NCBI GenBank assembly: GCA_023362775.1
Contig: JALMGJ010000015.1
Span: 5,995,501-6,059,500, forward strand
From: Charina bottae
Lineage: Eukaryota; Chordata; Lepidosauria; Squamata; Charinaidae
DNA length: 64,000 nt
Reading direction: 5' to 3'
Shown here piece by piece: positions 34,536-46,113 of the stretch; the stretch's first letter is position 1; the number at the start of each line of letters is the position of its first letter. The position numbers and the translations under genes are program-made. The notes under the pieces were generated by a model that saw only the letters and a program-made list of their open reading frames with translations, ran no database searches and was not told the origin of the DNA.

Positions 34536-34768
34536 GGTTACATTAACAGAATCTTGCAAGTCTGAAGTACAAATCTCCTGCCCTCCCTACTTACTGCCAG
34601 AGTAATTAGGGCAGGCCCTTTCTAAGTTTCTTTCTCTGGCCTTTACTCTGCCCTGGGCACCTTTCCCTTTTATCTGATTGTCTCCTAGGCAGCATCTCTT
34701 TCCCCCCCCCCCCGGCCCCCCCCTGGTCTTCCAAGGCCACCCGCACATTCCATCACAGGGCAGCAGAG
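34536..34768 (-). mobile_element. Partial LTR related to 17457-17781
   Basis: Shares taaggytacaktaacagaat, the tctcctg ccctcc block and ccaaggccacccgcac with the 17.5 kb copy. One end abuts the Sauria SINE at 34198-34530. A C-run with a short G interruption lies at 34704-34722. Confidence 0.5.
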
Positions 34769-35712
34769 AAAGCAGGGGAGAGAAATGAGCTATTCTTGTC
34801 CCACCTCAAGCAATTCGCCTTCCTTCCGCCTCAGAGGGTGGATCCCCTTGGAGCTCCTTAAAAGGCCAGCATCTTTTTTTCAGGCTTATGCTTCAATACA
34901 CAGCAGTGCGGTGCTGTTTCTTCAAGGCGTTTCTTCTGAATCTTTTTGAAGTACGCATAGCCACCGTATTTAAACCTTTTGTCACCGCGGCTTTGGCTGT
35001 CGCCTTGCAGCTTCCAGATGTGCCTTTCTGGCCTAATCCCTTTCTTCTCTGATGCCCAGAAATGCCAACCATGAAATGTGAATTAGGGGTCTTTGAAGTT
35101 ATGCCTCTGATATAGCCCTTATCCCAGGTATCTATGAGCCCAGGGGGACTGTGTGTCGGGAACTCCAGATGCGTGACGTCTGGATGGAGCTGCCCATCTT
35201 CCAATTGAGCAAAGCAGCCCAACCACTTCCTAGGTATGAGCTTCCTCCCTCATTGATTTTTAATTTAGTATATGAAATTCTTTCTACCATGTTTAGGATG
35301 AAACCTACCCCAACTGATCAGGTCCTATTTTTAAAAAAATCACCCATCTGAATTAAAAAAAAAATTTTTTCCCCCCCATTCTTGCTTAGGGAGAGAGATG
35401 ATCTTGTTTACGGGGGGGAAAAATCTGCACCTTCTGTTAATTTCTTTCTTTCTTTTTAAAACTTTTCCTGATTTCTTCCATTTGGACAGTGCCAGTGGCT
35501 GAGTCATAACTTCACAGGGGACTAACCCTACTCATTAAGCAAACGGAAGCAGATGCTTCAAGCAGCAGATTTTAGTTGTCACGTAAGGAAGACAGAATTA
35601 ATTCACTGTGTTTTTACAGCCAGGGACAGAGGGTTTTAATATATACTTGCCCCCAGATAAACCCATTGGTAAATTCATCAGGCTATGAATAGGGACCTTG
35701 AGGGAACTCAAC
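34769..35712. other. SMPD3 intron, nothing recognised
   Basis: 34784-34860 shares words with 26650-26730 (cctcaagca..., cctcagaggguggatcc-like), suggesting another shared but unnamed repeat. Confidence 0.35.
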
Positions 35713-35714
35713 TA

Positions 35715-36109
35715 CAGGTAGTCCTCGCTTAATGACCATTTTGTAAGTGCGGTTCGGATTTACGACAGTGCTGAAAAAACTGACTTACGACAGGTCCCTG
35801 CACTTACAACCATTGCAGCGTCCCCACAGTCACGAGATCACGATTTGGGCGCTTGGCAACTGGCTCGCATTTACAACCGTCGCAGGGTCCTGCGGTCATG
35901 TGATCACCACTTTCAACCTTCCCATCCAGCTTCTGGCAAGCAAAATCAATGGGGAACTGCGTGATTTCCTTAACAACCACGTGGTTCGTTTAATGACTGC
36001 AGTGATTCGCTTAACGACCGCCGCAAAAAAGGTTGTTTCGCTTAATGGCCGCTTCGCTTAGCAACCAAAATTCCGGTCCCAATTGTGGTCATTAAGTGAG
36101 GACTACCTG
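35715..36109. mobile_element. TA-flanked MITE, copy 2
   Basis: Ends caggtagtcctcgcttaatg and its complement with TA on both sides. Shares the interior with copies 1, 3 and 4. Confidence 0.8.
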
Positions 36110-36111
36110 TA

Positions 36112-38596
36112 GTAAAATAGCTTGCAATGACTCTCTCCTCCGTACGTCACAAAATCAATCAGTTCAAGAATGTATGTAAGAATGTTTAAGGTGACTGTAC
36201 GATGTACGACTCTACATTGGGTGCCTGCTGGTGCTTATATGGTCCTCATTCTCTCCTAAAGGTTGGCTGTCCGTTCTGTCCTTTGCTTTGATCCCCACCT
36301 CCCCAAAGAGTTTGCATATGCACACCGAGAACCAAAAGATGTAAATCTCAGAAGTTTCTAAGGAGCAGATCCTATTTGCAAATTAACTGCTGACCTCTAC
36401 TTCTCAAAAGATGCGTTCTTGAGAACAGAGTCTCCTGTGCAACAACCACAATCACATCCATTTCACTTGTTTTTCCGTTATGGAGGTTGCATCCTTTTTC
36501 CACTTTTGGGGGTAGGGTCAAGTTCTTGGCTGTGGTTGACTTTTAAAGCCTGAAGTAAAGGGTCACCTTGCCCCACTTTCACTGTTGACATAGGTGGGAA
36601 ATTGGTGGATCTTTCATACGTTTCTGGTCTACCACCCCAGCAGCTCCAGGCTGCATGGGCAATGATGACGCAGCATGTTAGGTGACGTGATGTCATTCAA
36701 AACATCTGGGTGGTTTCAGGTTCCTCCTGCTATTCTAAGGTCTTCCCTGGAGGCATTTCCACAGAATCACGTTGCCTTTTCTATGTGCTTCCTCCTTAAT
36801 ACTCCCACGGTTTACTTGGTTGTTTCCCACTCTCTACTGTTCAACTTTTTAGCTGTGTCTTCTTCCTCCCTCCTCTGCCTTCCTCTGCTGCTCTAAACTG
36901 TGAGCCAGCCATTCATACTAGGGCTGCATCTCTCACATCCTCCTGAAACCTATCATTCCAGGAGAGTGATGCATTTAAAAAGAAATTAATTATCGTCCTT
37001 GTTTGCTTTCTGCTCAGGATGCCCTCTTCTCCTCCTCCTCAACAATTCAGTTGCTAACTTAGTTCATGCTGAGTGTTTATTTCTCTAAAATATCATCTGC
37101 CACTCAAAGCGCCTTCTCTCTCAAGCCATACTTGTAAAAGTTTTATTTTATTTATTTATTGTTCAAATTTCTATCACCGCCCATCTCCCCCCTAAGGAGG
37201 GACTCTGGGCGGTTTACAATAAGGAAAGCGGGGAGGAATTAACCAGAACCAGTTCCTTCTTTAAAGTACCTTTCTTTATTCTATTTTAAGGCTTTCTTAA
37301 AAGGGAAATCTTATGTTCTGGGGCTTGGCTGAAGTATTCTGACATATCAGATCCTCTTTGCTGTAGCCTCAAAAGGCAGAAATGAAGAGGGAGAATTTTC
37401 ATTCTTCTTCACTTTCCTTGCACCAGAAGGTGGAAAAATTAGTTTTGCCAAGAATTCTCCCTGGGTTTAGAGTGCCCCTTCCCAACTGATTCTATCATGC
37501 TCCTTTTGGGGTTTCAGGAAGAATCTGGGGAGGGAAAGCAGGAGTCTAAACAGTCCCATGTCTCTTCCAACCGTAGGATTGTACTCTAAATGAATCAGCT
37601 TGCGGCAATTAGAACACAGACACACCTGGGCACACTCACACCCACACTGAGCACAGGGCTCACTCACACCACTCTTAATCATCCACAAACTGGTTTTGAT
37701 GACAAGTCCCTGTTCCAGTGCCTCCATTCTCCATTCATAAAATAAGGGAAGAAAGCAGTGGAGGACAATTGAATGAATCTGAATCTATTAAATAAACCGA
37801 AATGGCCACCACCACCACCACCACCACTAAGCAAAAACAGAAAGTCAAAATAAAATAAATTACTTGAATTCATTAACCTGGCCACATGCTGAGGAAGCGA
37901 AGATTAATTGTCCCAGTCAAGGGAAGTGGCTAGTCTTGGAGACCTCAGTGAAAGAAGCTAAATATTGCATTAACTCTCCATTCAAGAGCTGTTGTCCATC
38001 ACGTGTCTATGCTCAATGGACTCCTTAGGAAGGCTAAAGAGATCATTGATTCCTAGCTCCATCCAGGATTGCTTCTGAGTCCCTTTTGAAATTAGAGACT
38101 CATGCACGGCTGAGAAACCACAGAAACTATGGAAGAAACTAGATATGAGTTCTCAAGTAATGGGAGAGTTATATCCACAGGGCAGGAAAGCAAGATAATC
38201 TATCAGATTCTGGTTGGATTCACACAATATGCTGAATCCTAAATCTGGGTTAACAGAACACAGTCCCTGTGCTCATATAACAGCCCATGCCCACCAAATA
38301 AATCATATTGTGTCTTAATTTGATGGCCTGGTGTGTGTAACGTGCTAAGACAATGGTTGGGTTCCCACGACATGCTGTCTCAAAAAGCAACAACTGCATT
38401 TTAACCTATTCTAGCATGTTGTGTGGATCCAATCTCTCCATTTTCTGAATTCTAGTGAGCTCCCGTACCTGAGGACATGGCGTTCGCTTCTAAGTTTCCA
38501 CGCTGCACATTCTGCATTTGCAAAGTACAACCCTCCCTTGTTCTCATACCCACCCCTGAAGGGCTGGGCATCTATTCTGTACAACAAGGGTCTTAC
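36112..38596. other. SMPD3 intron 3' of the first coding exon
   Basis: Apart from the LINE tail at 37141-37225 and an unclassified 'ggattcacacaatatgctga' repeat at 38211-38430, nothing was recognised. The donor site is at its right end. Confidence 0.5.
37141..37225 (-). mobile_element. LINE 3' tail fragment
   Basis: Minus strand: ttgtaaaccgcccagagtcc, then gggagatgggcggtgataga followed by aatttgaac and AAAT repeats. Typical CR1/L2-type reptile LINE terminus. Confidence 0.55.
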
Positions 38597-39940
38597 CTTG
38601 AGAAACAGGGCACCCTTTGAAGACAAGGCATCTGTTCCTTTTCCGTTGGGGTAACAGTGGTAGGCAGCATCCATAACTGGGTAGCGACTGGCGAAAAGCA
38701 GGCCACTGTTCACAAATTTGAAGGTACAGCAGCCGTGGCAGCTGTAGACTCCAACGTCATACAGAATGTACTCAAAATAGCGGTGGAGCTGATCTTTCAA
38801 CTTCTCTGCTGCCCTTTTGTCAAACACTTCCTGCAAGCACAGGAAGTCCAGGTTGGCAGGAAAGAAAGCAGAGATCTCGTGGTCAAAGGGCTCATCCATA
38901 TTCTTCTTTTTCCTCACAGAGGTCTTTTTCATAAGCGAGGCTTTGTAGAGAAGTTTACTGTTCACGGTGCTTTGGTCAACGGGCCCATCTCCAGAGCGCA
39001 TCTTCACCAGGGACTCTCGCGAGGCAGTATAGCTATCCAGGCTCCCAGAATCCCCTTCCTTTTGCTTATGGTTGGGTGTTTGACCTTTCAGGATCTCAGC
39101 TTCTGACTCAGGGGAGCAGTTGACTGCTCCCTTGCTGTTATTCATGTGGCTTCCCATCCCATCGGCTTCTAGGTCTGAAACATGGCCGTTATCCTCTCCG
39201 CCTATGCGCACAATGCAAGTGTTGCCATCTTCTCCGTCACCGGCATCTCCTGCAGCTTTGGCATCTTTGCCATCTTCATGGTTGGAACCGGAGTTGTCCC
39301 CTTTGTACTCCATGGATGTGGTTCTCTTAATGCCCATGCTGACTGCCCGGTTATTGCCATCTCCGCTTTGAGGGGAAACAAGGCTGCTAAAGCTTGCCGC
39401 ACTGATAGATGTGTTGGTGGGAGAATCTATGTAGATCTTGATCTGAGGCCTGCTTGCCCCATTCCGGATCCTTCGCCCAATTTCCTTTGCCCGTGCCTGC
39501 GTATTGAAGACATTGTTGAATCTCGCCAAGGAGTCTGGCAGCAAGCAGACATTGGCACTGCTAAAACAAAAGCTTTTCCCATTGCTGGTAGCCTTCCACT
39601 CTGTGAGCAAGGTGCTTCCGTTGATCTGGCTTTTGTCCTGTAGTCTGGAATAAATGTATGGACGTCTCACGGACTGGAGCGGGGACCATAGTAGGAAGCC
39701 AATCAGGGCAAAAGGAAGGGAAACCACCAGCAGCGCTAGGTAGATGGGAGTGGTGATGATGACACAGAGAGCATGGAAGTAGCATGGGTCATCTCCCCTT
39801 TGCCGTTTCTCGTAGGTGGTAGGCACAAAAGAGGCCACAAGCCGGTCCCCGAGCCAATAGCATGGGAAGATTAAGCCCCAGGAGAAGGAATGCAGTGCGG
39901 AAAGAAAGCCGTTAGGAAATGGGGAAGTGTATAAAACCAT
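38597..39940 (-). CDS. SMPD3: SMPD3 (neutral sphingomyelinase 2), first coding exon, 448 codons
   Basis: Neutral sphingomyelinase 2 hydrolyses sphingomyelin to ceramide and phosphocholine at the cytosolic face of plasma-membrane and Golgi membranes. I recognise it from the start MVLYTSPFPN, two N-terminal hydrophobic segments (about residues 11-31 and 64-84), the conserved RPQIKIYIDSPTNTSISAAS block, and the nuclease-like catalytic start NLDFLCLQEVFD, whose Glu371 matches human Glu364. DALSSK (Asp437, Lys442) matches the human DK-switch pair Asp430/Lys435. Residues about 215-345 form a variable acidic and polar linker, as in the family. The exon ends in phase 0 at a GT donor (38596-38595, gtaaga on the minus strand); the open frame beyond it is intron. 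Cys53 and Cys59 of the N-terminal palmitoylation cluster are present, but position 54 is Tyr. There is no in-frame stop or frameshift, so the gene looks functional. Confidence 0.97.
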
Positions 39941-40235
39941 TGCAACTCAGTTAGGACACCCCTTCAGCACCTTCTACATGGTGTCACCACCGTCCACCAT
40001 CCATCAGAATGTGGGTCTGCAGGCCAAGAGGGGGGAAGAACATTCTCCTGGCAAGATGGTGTCCTCCGGGTTGCAATGAGCATTTATCCTCTCAAGGGCG
40101 CCGACTGAATTCCGTTTAGGATGAGCAGAAGGTTGGCCGGGATTCCTTTGAGCTTAGGTGTCTAGAGGTGTCAGGTTGTATCATTTCTCACTGCAGGCAG
40201 CATGTAGGTTAACGGGACGTGAGAAATATAATTGC
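39941..40235 (-). other. SMPD3: Probable SMPD3 5' UTR portion of the first coding exon
   Basis: Upstream of the start codon the minus strand is single-copy in appearance for about 295 nt, then meets a good acceptor: a CT-rich tract ending ccttttcag at 40236. A (TC) microsatellite (plus strand 40257-40273) lies just beyond it, so the pyrimidine tract is again simple-repeat rich. SMPD3 has upstream non-coding exons in other vertebrates. The exon boundary is an inference from the splice motif; no transcript is visible. Confidence 0.55.
39964..40203 (-). promoter_or_regulatory. Two upstream ORFs in the putative SMPD3 leader
   Basis: If 39941-40235 is mRNA leader, it holds at least two upstream AUGs with their own stops: a 10-codon ORF (ATG at 40203-40201, stop 40173-40171) and a 39-codon ORF (ATG at 40083-40081, stop 39966-39964), which ends 23 nt before the SMPD3 start. 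Such ORFs commonly lower main-ORF translation. Function here is untested. Confidence 0.35.
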
Positions 40236-40618
40236 CTGAAAAGGTACAGAGACAAAGAGAGAGAGAGAGAGAGAAGGAGACTGAGAACAGCTGTCAATAT
40301 CAGACATTTGCTAGAGATGAGGAAATTAGAATCATAAGCAGGGTTCACACATTACACAAAGCTATGATGTGCATAACCGTGATTTGAATAAACCACCATT
40401 GGCTATGGTTTATACCCTACAATGACTGGGTTCATATAACCAGTGGAACCACTCAATGGGTTAGCAGCTGCTTGTGTGTTCCAGGTCATGGTGTTTTAAT
40501 ACACAAAAGGAGTATCCGATCAAATCCTGGATTATCCCATTTCAAGACCATTGCTGTAAATGGACCACCTAGGCCTGCCTATTAGCGTATTAGCGTATTA
40601 GCATATTAGCATATTAGA

Positions 40619-41062
40619 AGAAGCGAAAACCACCAGCATTGAAACAATGATCATCCAACATCAACTTCGCTGGACCGGTCATGTTGTTCGAATGCCTGAC
40701 CATCATCTTCCAAAGCAGCTACTTTACTCCCAACTTAAGAATGGAAAACAGAATATTGGTGGACAGCAAAAGAGATTCAAAGACACTCTCAAAGCTAATT
40801 TAAAAAAATGTAATATCAGCATTGAGAACTGGGAAGCCCTAACTCATGAGCGTTTCAATTGGAGGTCATCCTTTATTAATGGCGCTATGGACTTTGAAGA
40901 AGCACAAGTACAGGGCGAAAGGGAGAAAAGAGCTAAAAGGAAGGCACGTCAGGCAAATCCTCATCATGACCGTCTCCCACCCGGAAACCTATGCCCTCAT
41001 TGTGGGAGGTTGTGCGGATCCAGAATTGGCCTTTATAGCCACTTACGGATCCACTGTTAAAA
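40619..41062 (+). pseudogene. Non-LTR retrotransposon C-terminus with C2H2-like finger
   Basis: Frame of 137 codons from 40647, without internal stops: MIIQHQLRWTGHVVRMPDHH, then PKQLLYSQLKNGKQNIGGQQ, a basic stretch KREKRAKRKAR, and a final CPHCGRLCGSRIGLYSHLRI ending HC, a C2H2-type finger. This layout is typical of the C-terminal tail of RTE-like LINE polyproteins. It is 5' truncated; the upstream sequence is a short attagc(g/a)t tandem array at 40577-40618. It lies only 380 bp upstream of the putative SMPD3 leader. A host gene is unlikely because no splice sites or upstream coding are visible. Confidence 0.7.
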
Positions 41063-41970
41063 TTTTACCTTTGGAAGACAATCTTACTCGGCTACGAGTG
41101 ATCGCCAATGATGATGATTTTCCCTACAAAATTATTCCAGGCGTTCTGCTTGAATACTCAGTTTCCACGAGAAAAATCACATTCCAGCACTTTTACCCGT
41201 AGAGTTTAAAAAGGAAAAGGGGCTGGAAGCATTCTGTACTAAGAACCAAACCTTTGCCTCTTTCCCTGCATGTTGAACAACGAAGGAGAAGGAACGAGGA
41301 TAATGGGCAAACCTGAAATGCTGATTTTTAAATTGGGTAAAATGAAAATGTGACTAAATGAAGGAGCTGTCAAATCATGCCTACCAACCCCTCCTTGTTG
41401 CTCTTCAGAAACCCGTCCCATGCAGTTTCATAGTATTTATTTCCAGAGAAGCGCAACAGGAGTGGAGCATAAATCACTGAAAACAGATCTGGCATGTTAT
41501 TTATGTTGAGCACCTTTGGCAGTGCTGTCTCTATCCCCTTAGGAAGGCCCCCTTGCCTTTTTCATCGTGGGCTTCTCCCTCCCGTGCAGCTGATCCCCCT
41601 TCCACAACCCAGTCTGTATGACCTCCTAGGCAAAACAGTGGCAATTTTAAATGCGTAGATAGAGACAGTTGGATTTCAGTTGGCCGGAGGACTGCCAAGA
41701 CCAGGACTTCTCTTTTTTCAGTGTGCAGGAGGGAGTCTTAGTCAAGATGGCTTCAATAGGTTCTTCTCTCCTTTCTTACCACCTTGGCTATGATGACCTA
41801 TTTGCTTGCCCTTTGCCTTTGATCCCAATCCACCTAATCCACATTTGTAGAGGAGAAGGTAAAAGGAGTATATAGTGATGCCACTAAGGCAGAGGTCCAG
41901 GTCTCCACAGATAAGAGGACTTTCAAACACAGTTACCTTAGGCCTCCAGGGAACAGTGGATGGGGAGGTG
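41063..41970. other. Upstream region or 5' intron of SMPD3, nothing recognised
   Basis: No coding, CpG-rich stretch or repeat ends were recognised. Confidence 0.4.
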
Positions 41971-42000
41971 AAAAGTAATACAGGCAGTCCAAAAGTAATA

Positions 42001-42408
42001 CAGGCAGTCCTCGCTTAACAGCCATTCATTTAGTGATAGTTCAGACTTACGACGGTGCTGAAAAAAACAACGTGTGCCCGGTTCTCACACATACAACTGT
42101 TGCAGCGTCCCCGCGGTCACGTGATCACGATTCGGGCGCTTGGCAACCGGTTCACATTTATGACTGTCACAACGTCCCGTGGTCACAAGATCACCATTTT
42201 TGACCTTCCTAGCTGGCTTCTGGCAAGCAAAATCAGCGGGGACCTGTGTGAATTGCTTAACAACCACGTGGTTCACTTAATGCCCACAGTGATTCGCTTA
42301 ACGACCTCCGCAAAAAGGCCATAAAATTGGGTAGGATTTGCTTAATGACCGCTTCACTTAGGAACCAAAATTCCAGTCCCAATGTGGTCGTTAAGTGAGG
42401 ACTACCTG
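42001..42408. mobile_element. TA-flanked MITE, copy 3, left end partly duplicated
   Basis: Same family. The 20-mer aaaagtaatacaggcagtcc occurs twice in tandem (41971-41990 and 41991-42010), so the first ten bases of the element and its left flank are duplicated. Confidence 0.78.
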
Positions 42409-42410
42409 TA

Positions 42411-43542
42411 CAGGGGAAATAAGCAAACAATGGGAAAAGTACAAGTTGATACCACAACAGCCCTCTGATCCAACACTTTAATCCTAACAGGGCCAATCTC
42501 TCATCACACTTAGCAACAGCAAGGAACAGAGGCTGCAGGGATTCCTGTTTTGGAGATGACCCTCAGCAGATATTTCTTAATGCCATTGCCAACCATGGTG
42601 GTGGCCCACTATTCACAGAAAGCACAGTCTGGTAGCAGTTTCAAAAGCTTGCTGCGAAGACATCTTTGGTAATTTGGTGAGAACATTGTTTTTATCATCT
42701 CTCTCTTTTTTATGCCATTCTCACATACCTCTGCACCATCTGCCTCTTAGCAAATGTGGCTTGCCAGTTACGTGCAAGTAGTTCTTAGATGATATTATAG
42801 TTGTTGCATTTTATCACTTAGGCTAATCAGCCTTGAAATGACCAGGGGAATCTATAGCTGGAACAAGAAAAAAATGGGGTGAAATGGAATTCCAGAGATA
42901 TGTGCTCCAGGAGCACTGTTCTTTTTTTAAAAAAAAACAAATGTCTAAAGGAAGAAAAAAATGAGTCTGCATAGAAGAGGAATGGCAGAATAAATCAGCA
43001 AGAATAACTTCTCAAAATCGATATGGTTGTAGCTGTACTGTGGAACATGACAGATGGTCTCCAACATTACATTTATGAACTCTTAAAAGGGGACCAGGTC
43101 CCGTCTCTCTAACCTTCCAAGGTACATTTTACAGCTGAGAAAGAAATTTGTTTAGTTTAGTTTGCATTTTAATGCATCCTTACCTATTTTTGCATGTTCA
43201 AAATGAGACACAGGTCTGTTCTCTAAAAGTTATAATTTTCTACATTTCACAGTGTATCTTGCCAATTAAAATAAAGCTATCCTAGGGACCAAAATGATAT
43301 ATTGGTGAAAGCACTGTAGAAACACTGTTCCATCAGGGACACTAATTTGCCTGCCAAAACACCCACCGAGTTGTGTACACATCAGTAAAACTGCAAATAG
43401 AAAAGTGTACATTTGGAGAAACAAGCACAAAAACGGCATATACATTTTAGGGCAAATATAAAAGAAGGTTCTTGTATGCAAAAAGTCACAAAAATGAGGA
43501 ACTGACACTTAGCAAAATTAACAGATTCACGCAGTTGTATTC
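42411..43542. other. Upstream region or 5' intron, nothing recognised
   Basis: AT-rich; no element ends. Confidence 0.4.
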
Positions 43543-43550
43543 CTCTACAT

Positions 43551-43684
43551 CAGTGTTTCTCAACCTTGGCAGCTTGAAGATGTGTGGACTTCAACTTCCA
43601 AAATTCCTCAGCCAGCATGCTGGCTGAGGGATTCTGGGGGTTGAAGTCCACACATCTTCAAGCTGCCAAGGTTGAGAAACACTG
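43551..43684. mobile_element. Short palindromic hAT MITE
   Basis: 134 bp, ends cagtgtttctcaaccttggc and its complement. TSD ctctacat and ctctacac. The central gccagcatgctggc is a perfect palindrome. Confidence 0.85.
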
Positions 43685-43942
43685 CTCTACACATTAGATT
43701 TTGGACATGGAAGAAGTAATAATGATGGTTATAATGGGATGGTCCATTCCACACCCAGTAGACTTCTTAGAGGTGGTGTGTGCATTGCACAGTATAAAAA
43801 CAGAAGGGTTATAGTTGTGAAAGGCTCAGATTCAACCCCCTATTCAGTCCTAATGTTTGCTGTTCCCCGAAACCTGCCTTGCAGAGTTGTCGTGAATCTA
43901 AAATTGAGATGGTGGTTATTACTGATGTGAAAAGTTCATAGG

Positions 43943-44268
43943 GGACGTGATGGCTAAGTGGGTAAGACGCCAGGCTTGTCGATCGAAAGATTGCAAGTTC
44001 AGAGGTTCGAATCCCTAGCCCCACGTGACGGAGTGAGCTCCCGCACCAGCCCCAGCTCTTGCCAACCTAGCAATTCGAAAGCATGCAAATGCAAGTAGAT
44101 GAATAGGTACCACGTCGGTGGGTAGGTAACAGCGTTCCACACGCGTCATGCTGGCCACATGACCACGGAAGCGTCTTCAGACAACGCTGGCTTTTCGGCT
44201 AACAAACGGAGATGAGCACCGGCCCCTAGAGTCGGACACGACTGTGCAGGGGAAACCTTTACCTTTTT
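43943..44268 (+). mobile_element. Sauria SINE with 12-bp TSD
   Basis: Complete. TSD aaagttcatagg at 43931-43942 and 44269-44280. Confidence 0.88.
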
Positions 44269-44280
44269 AAAGTTCATAGG

Positions 44281-45400
44281 CTGTTCTAGGAAAAGAACAC
44301 TCCAAAGGATGACTTACATAGCTACACAAATGGAATAAAGCATCAAAAAATCAACCCTGAAATCTAAGTACCACAAAATTTTAAATATATCAGTATGCAC
44401 TATTGGGAGGTTCCTGAAGGAAGAGTAGGATTAAAGTGAATAACCCCCAAACACAATTAGTTAAATCATAAGGCTGACCTAAGAAATTTTGCCAGTAGGA
44501 AAAGGACCAGCAGAAACTTCTCTTAATTTTCCAAAACAAACAGTGGGATCATGAAACAAAAGAAGATTTCTTGGCCCAGTATCCACTGCTCGAAAGTAAC
44601 CTAACCTGCTTCATCCTATAATTAACTTATCCACCTGAAACACGACTCACAAATCTGTTGGGTATTTATAATACAATTTAAAACCCCTGGCTAATTGTGC
44701 AATTGCTCAACAGAGCAGAATTCTCTAATCTGCAACTATTCTCTAGGGAAAATAACAAGAAATTCTTTAGGGTATAAAAATGCCATGTGGCCAAAAGACT
44801 CATTGTACATCCCTATTTGTTTTTTTTATTTTTGTTTTAACAATGTGTATCCAGTAGAGATGACTGGATGTTGTACAAGAGATGTAACTTTCATTTTATA
44901 ATTGGGATCCATTCTCATTCTCATTCCTCTTTCTGATTCTTCAAGGAATGACTTGTCGTAAACCTTAACTCTGCTTAAATTAAGCACATTTAAGATTTAA
45001 CCCAAACTTCAATAAAGCAGCAGTATAGAATCTCTCTCTACCCACGCCATGTATTTCTCTCTCTTCCTCTCCCTCCCTACTGCGTGTGTCCATTATAGAT
45101 CAAGGGAGGATGTCAAGGTATGTCATCTAGGATTCATGCAGTTGAAAGGGATAGACTTTTGTTCAGAGCACACAACCACCCCCAAAAGCAGAGAGATTAT
45201 GCACTGAAAAACCACTGCGTGCTTGAAGGGTCTTCTTCCCCTGCCAATCAACAAGGAACTTTAGGGTACAAATTCATTTGGTAGAGGAGTACAAGAGGGA
45301 GGGAGCAAAGGAAACCATTCAAAACTGATGAAAGTACAGTAAATATACACTTTCAGGTCTGATATAGTATTATTATGGGAGGAGGCCACACAGTTACAGT
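44281..45400. other. Upstream region or 5' intron, nothing recognised
   Basis: No supported feature. Confidence 0.4.
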
Positions 45401-45401
45401 A

Positions 45402-45796
45402 CAGGTAGTCCTCACTTAACAACCGTTCATTTAGTGATGGTTCAGACTTACGACAGTACTGAAAAAACTGACTTGTGATCAGTCCTCACATTTACGACTG
45501 TTGGAGCGTCCTCACGGTCATGTGATCATGATTCGGGCACTTGGCAACTGGTTCGCATTTATGACCGTCGCAGTGTCCCGCAGTCACGTGATTGCCACTT
45601 TCGACCTTCCCAGCTGGCTTCCAGCAACCAAAATCAACGGGGAACCATATGATTTGCTTAACTACCACGTGGTTTGCTTAACGGCCATGTGATTCGCTTA
45701 ATGACCACCACAAAAGGCCGTAAAATCGGGTTGGATTCGCTTAACGACTGCATCACTTAGTGACCAAAATTGTGGTCGTTAAATAAGGACTACCTG
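45402..45796. mobile_element. TA-flanked MITE, copy 4
   Basis: Ends caggtagtcctcacttaaca and the complement of its right arm, with TA on both sides. Slightly shortened right arm. Confidence 0.78.
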
Positions 45797-45967
45797 TACT
45801 TAAATCTTTAATTCAGGGGCAGTAGCATCTGCAACAAGGAGATCAAAATGAGCAAGAAAGAGGATGGTGCACTGCAATGTGAGCTCTGTCTCTTTTGTAC
45901 TTCCATAGGTTAAAAAGATGGGAAAATTAGCCATCTGTTATGGAATGTGTCTCTGAAGGGGGGGTGA

Positions 45968-46113
45968 TGTGGTGGATTTCAGCAGAGCCACTGGTTCTCA
46001 GGGAGGAGGGGGCACATTCCAAGGAGATAAGCAGACGCACAGTCCCGGGAGCAATGGTGGGAAAACGAAGAGGTTCAGGGTAGCCCCGCCCTAGAGTCTC
46101 CCAGGTTATAAGA
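45968..46113 (+). mobile_element. Partial LTR of the 3343/11106 family
   Basis: Begins tgtggtggatttcag and runs through the ccactggttctcagggagga and ctagagtctcccaggtta blocks, then loses similarity. The 3' part is deleted or replaced. Confidence 0.65.

Noticed and set aside
34893..35222. 109-codon minus-strand frame with a basic C-terminus
   Set aside because: No recognised domain, no splice context and no repeat of the pattern elsewhere; within chance for this length.
39182..39643. Plus-strand frames of 153 and 149 codons opposite SMPD3
   Set aside because: Antisense shadows of the GC-rich SMPD3 exon; no similarity to a protein family.
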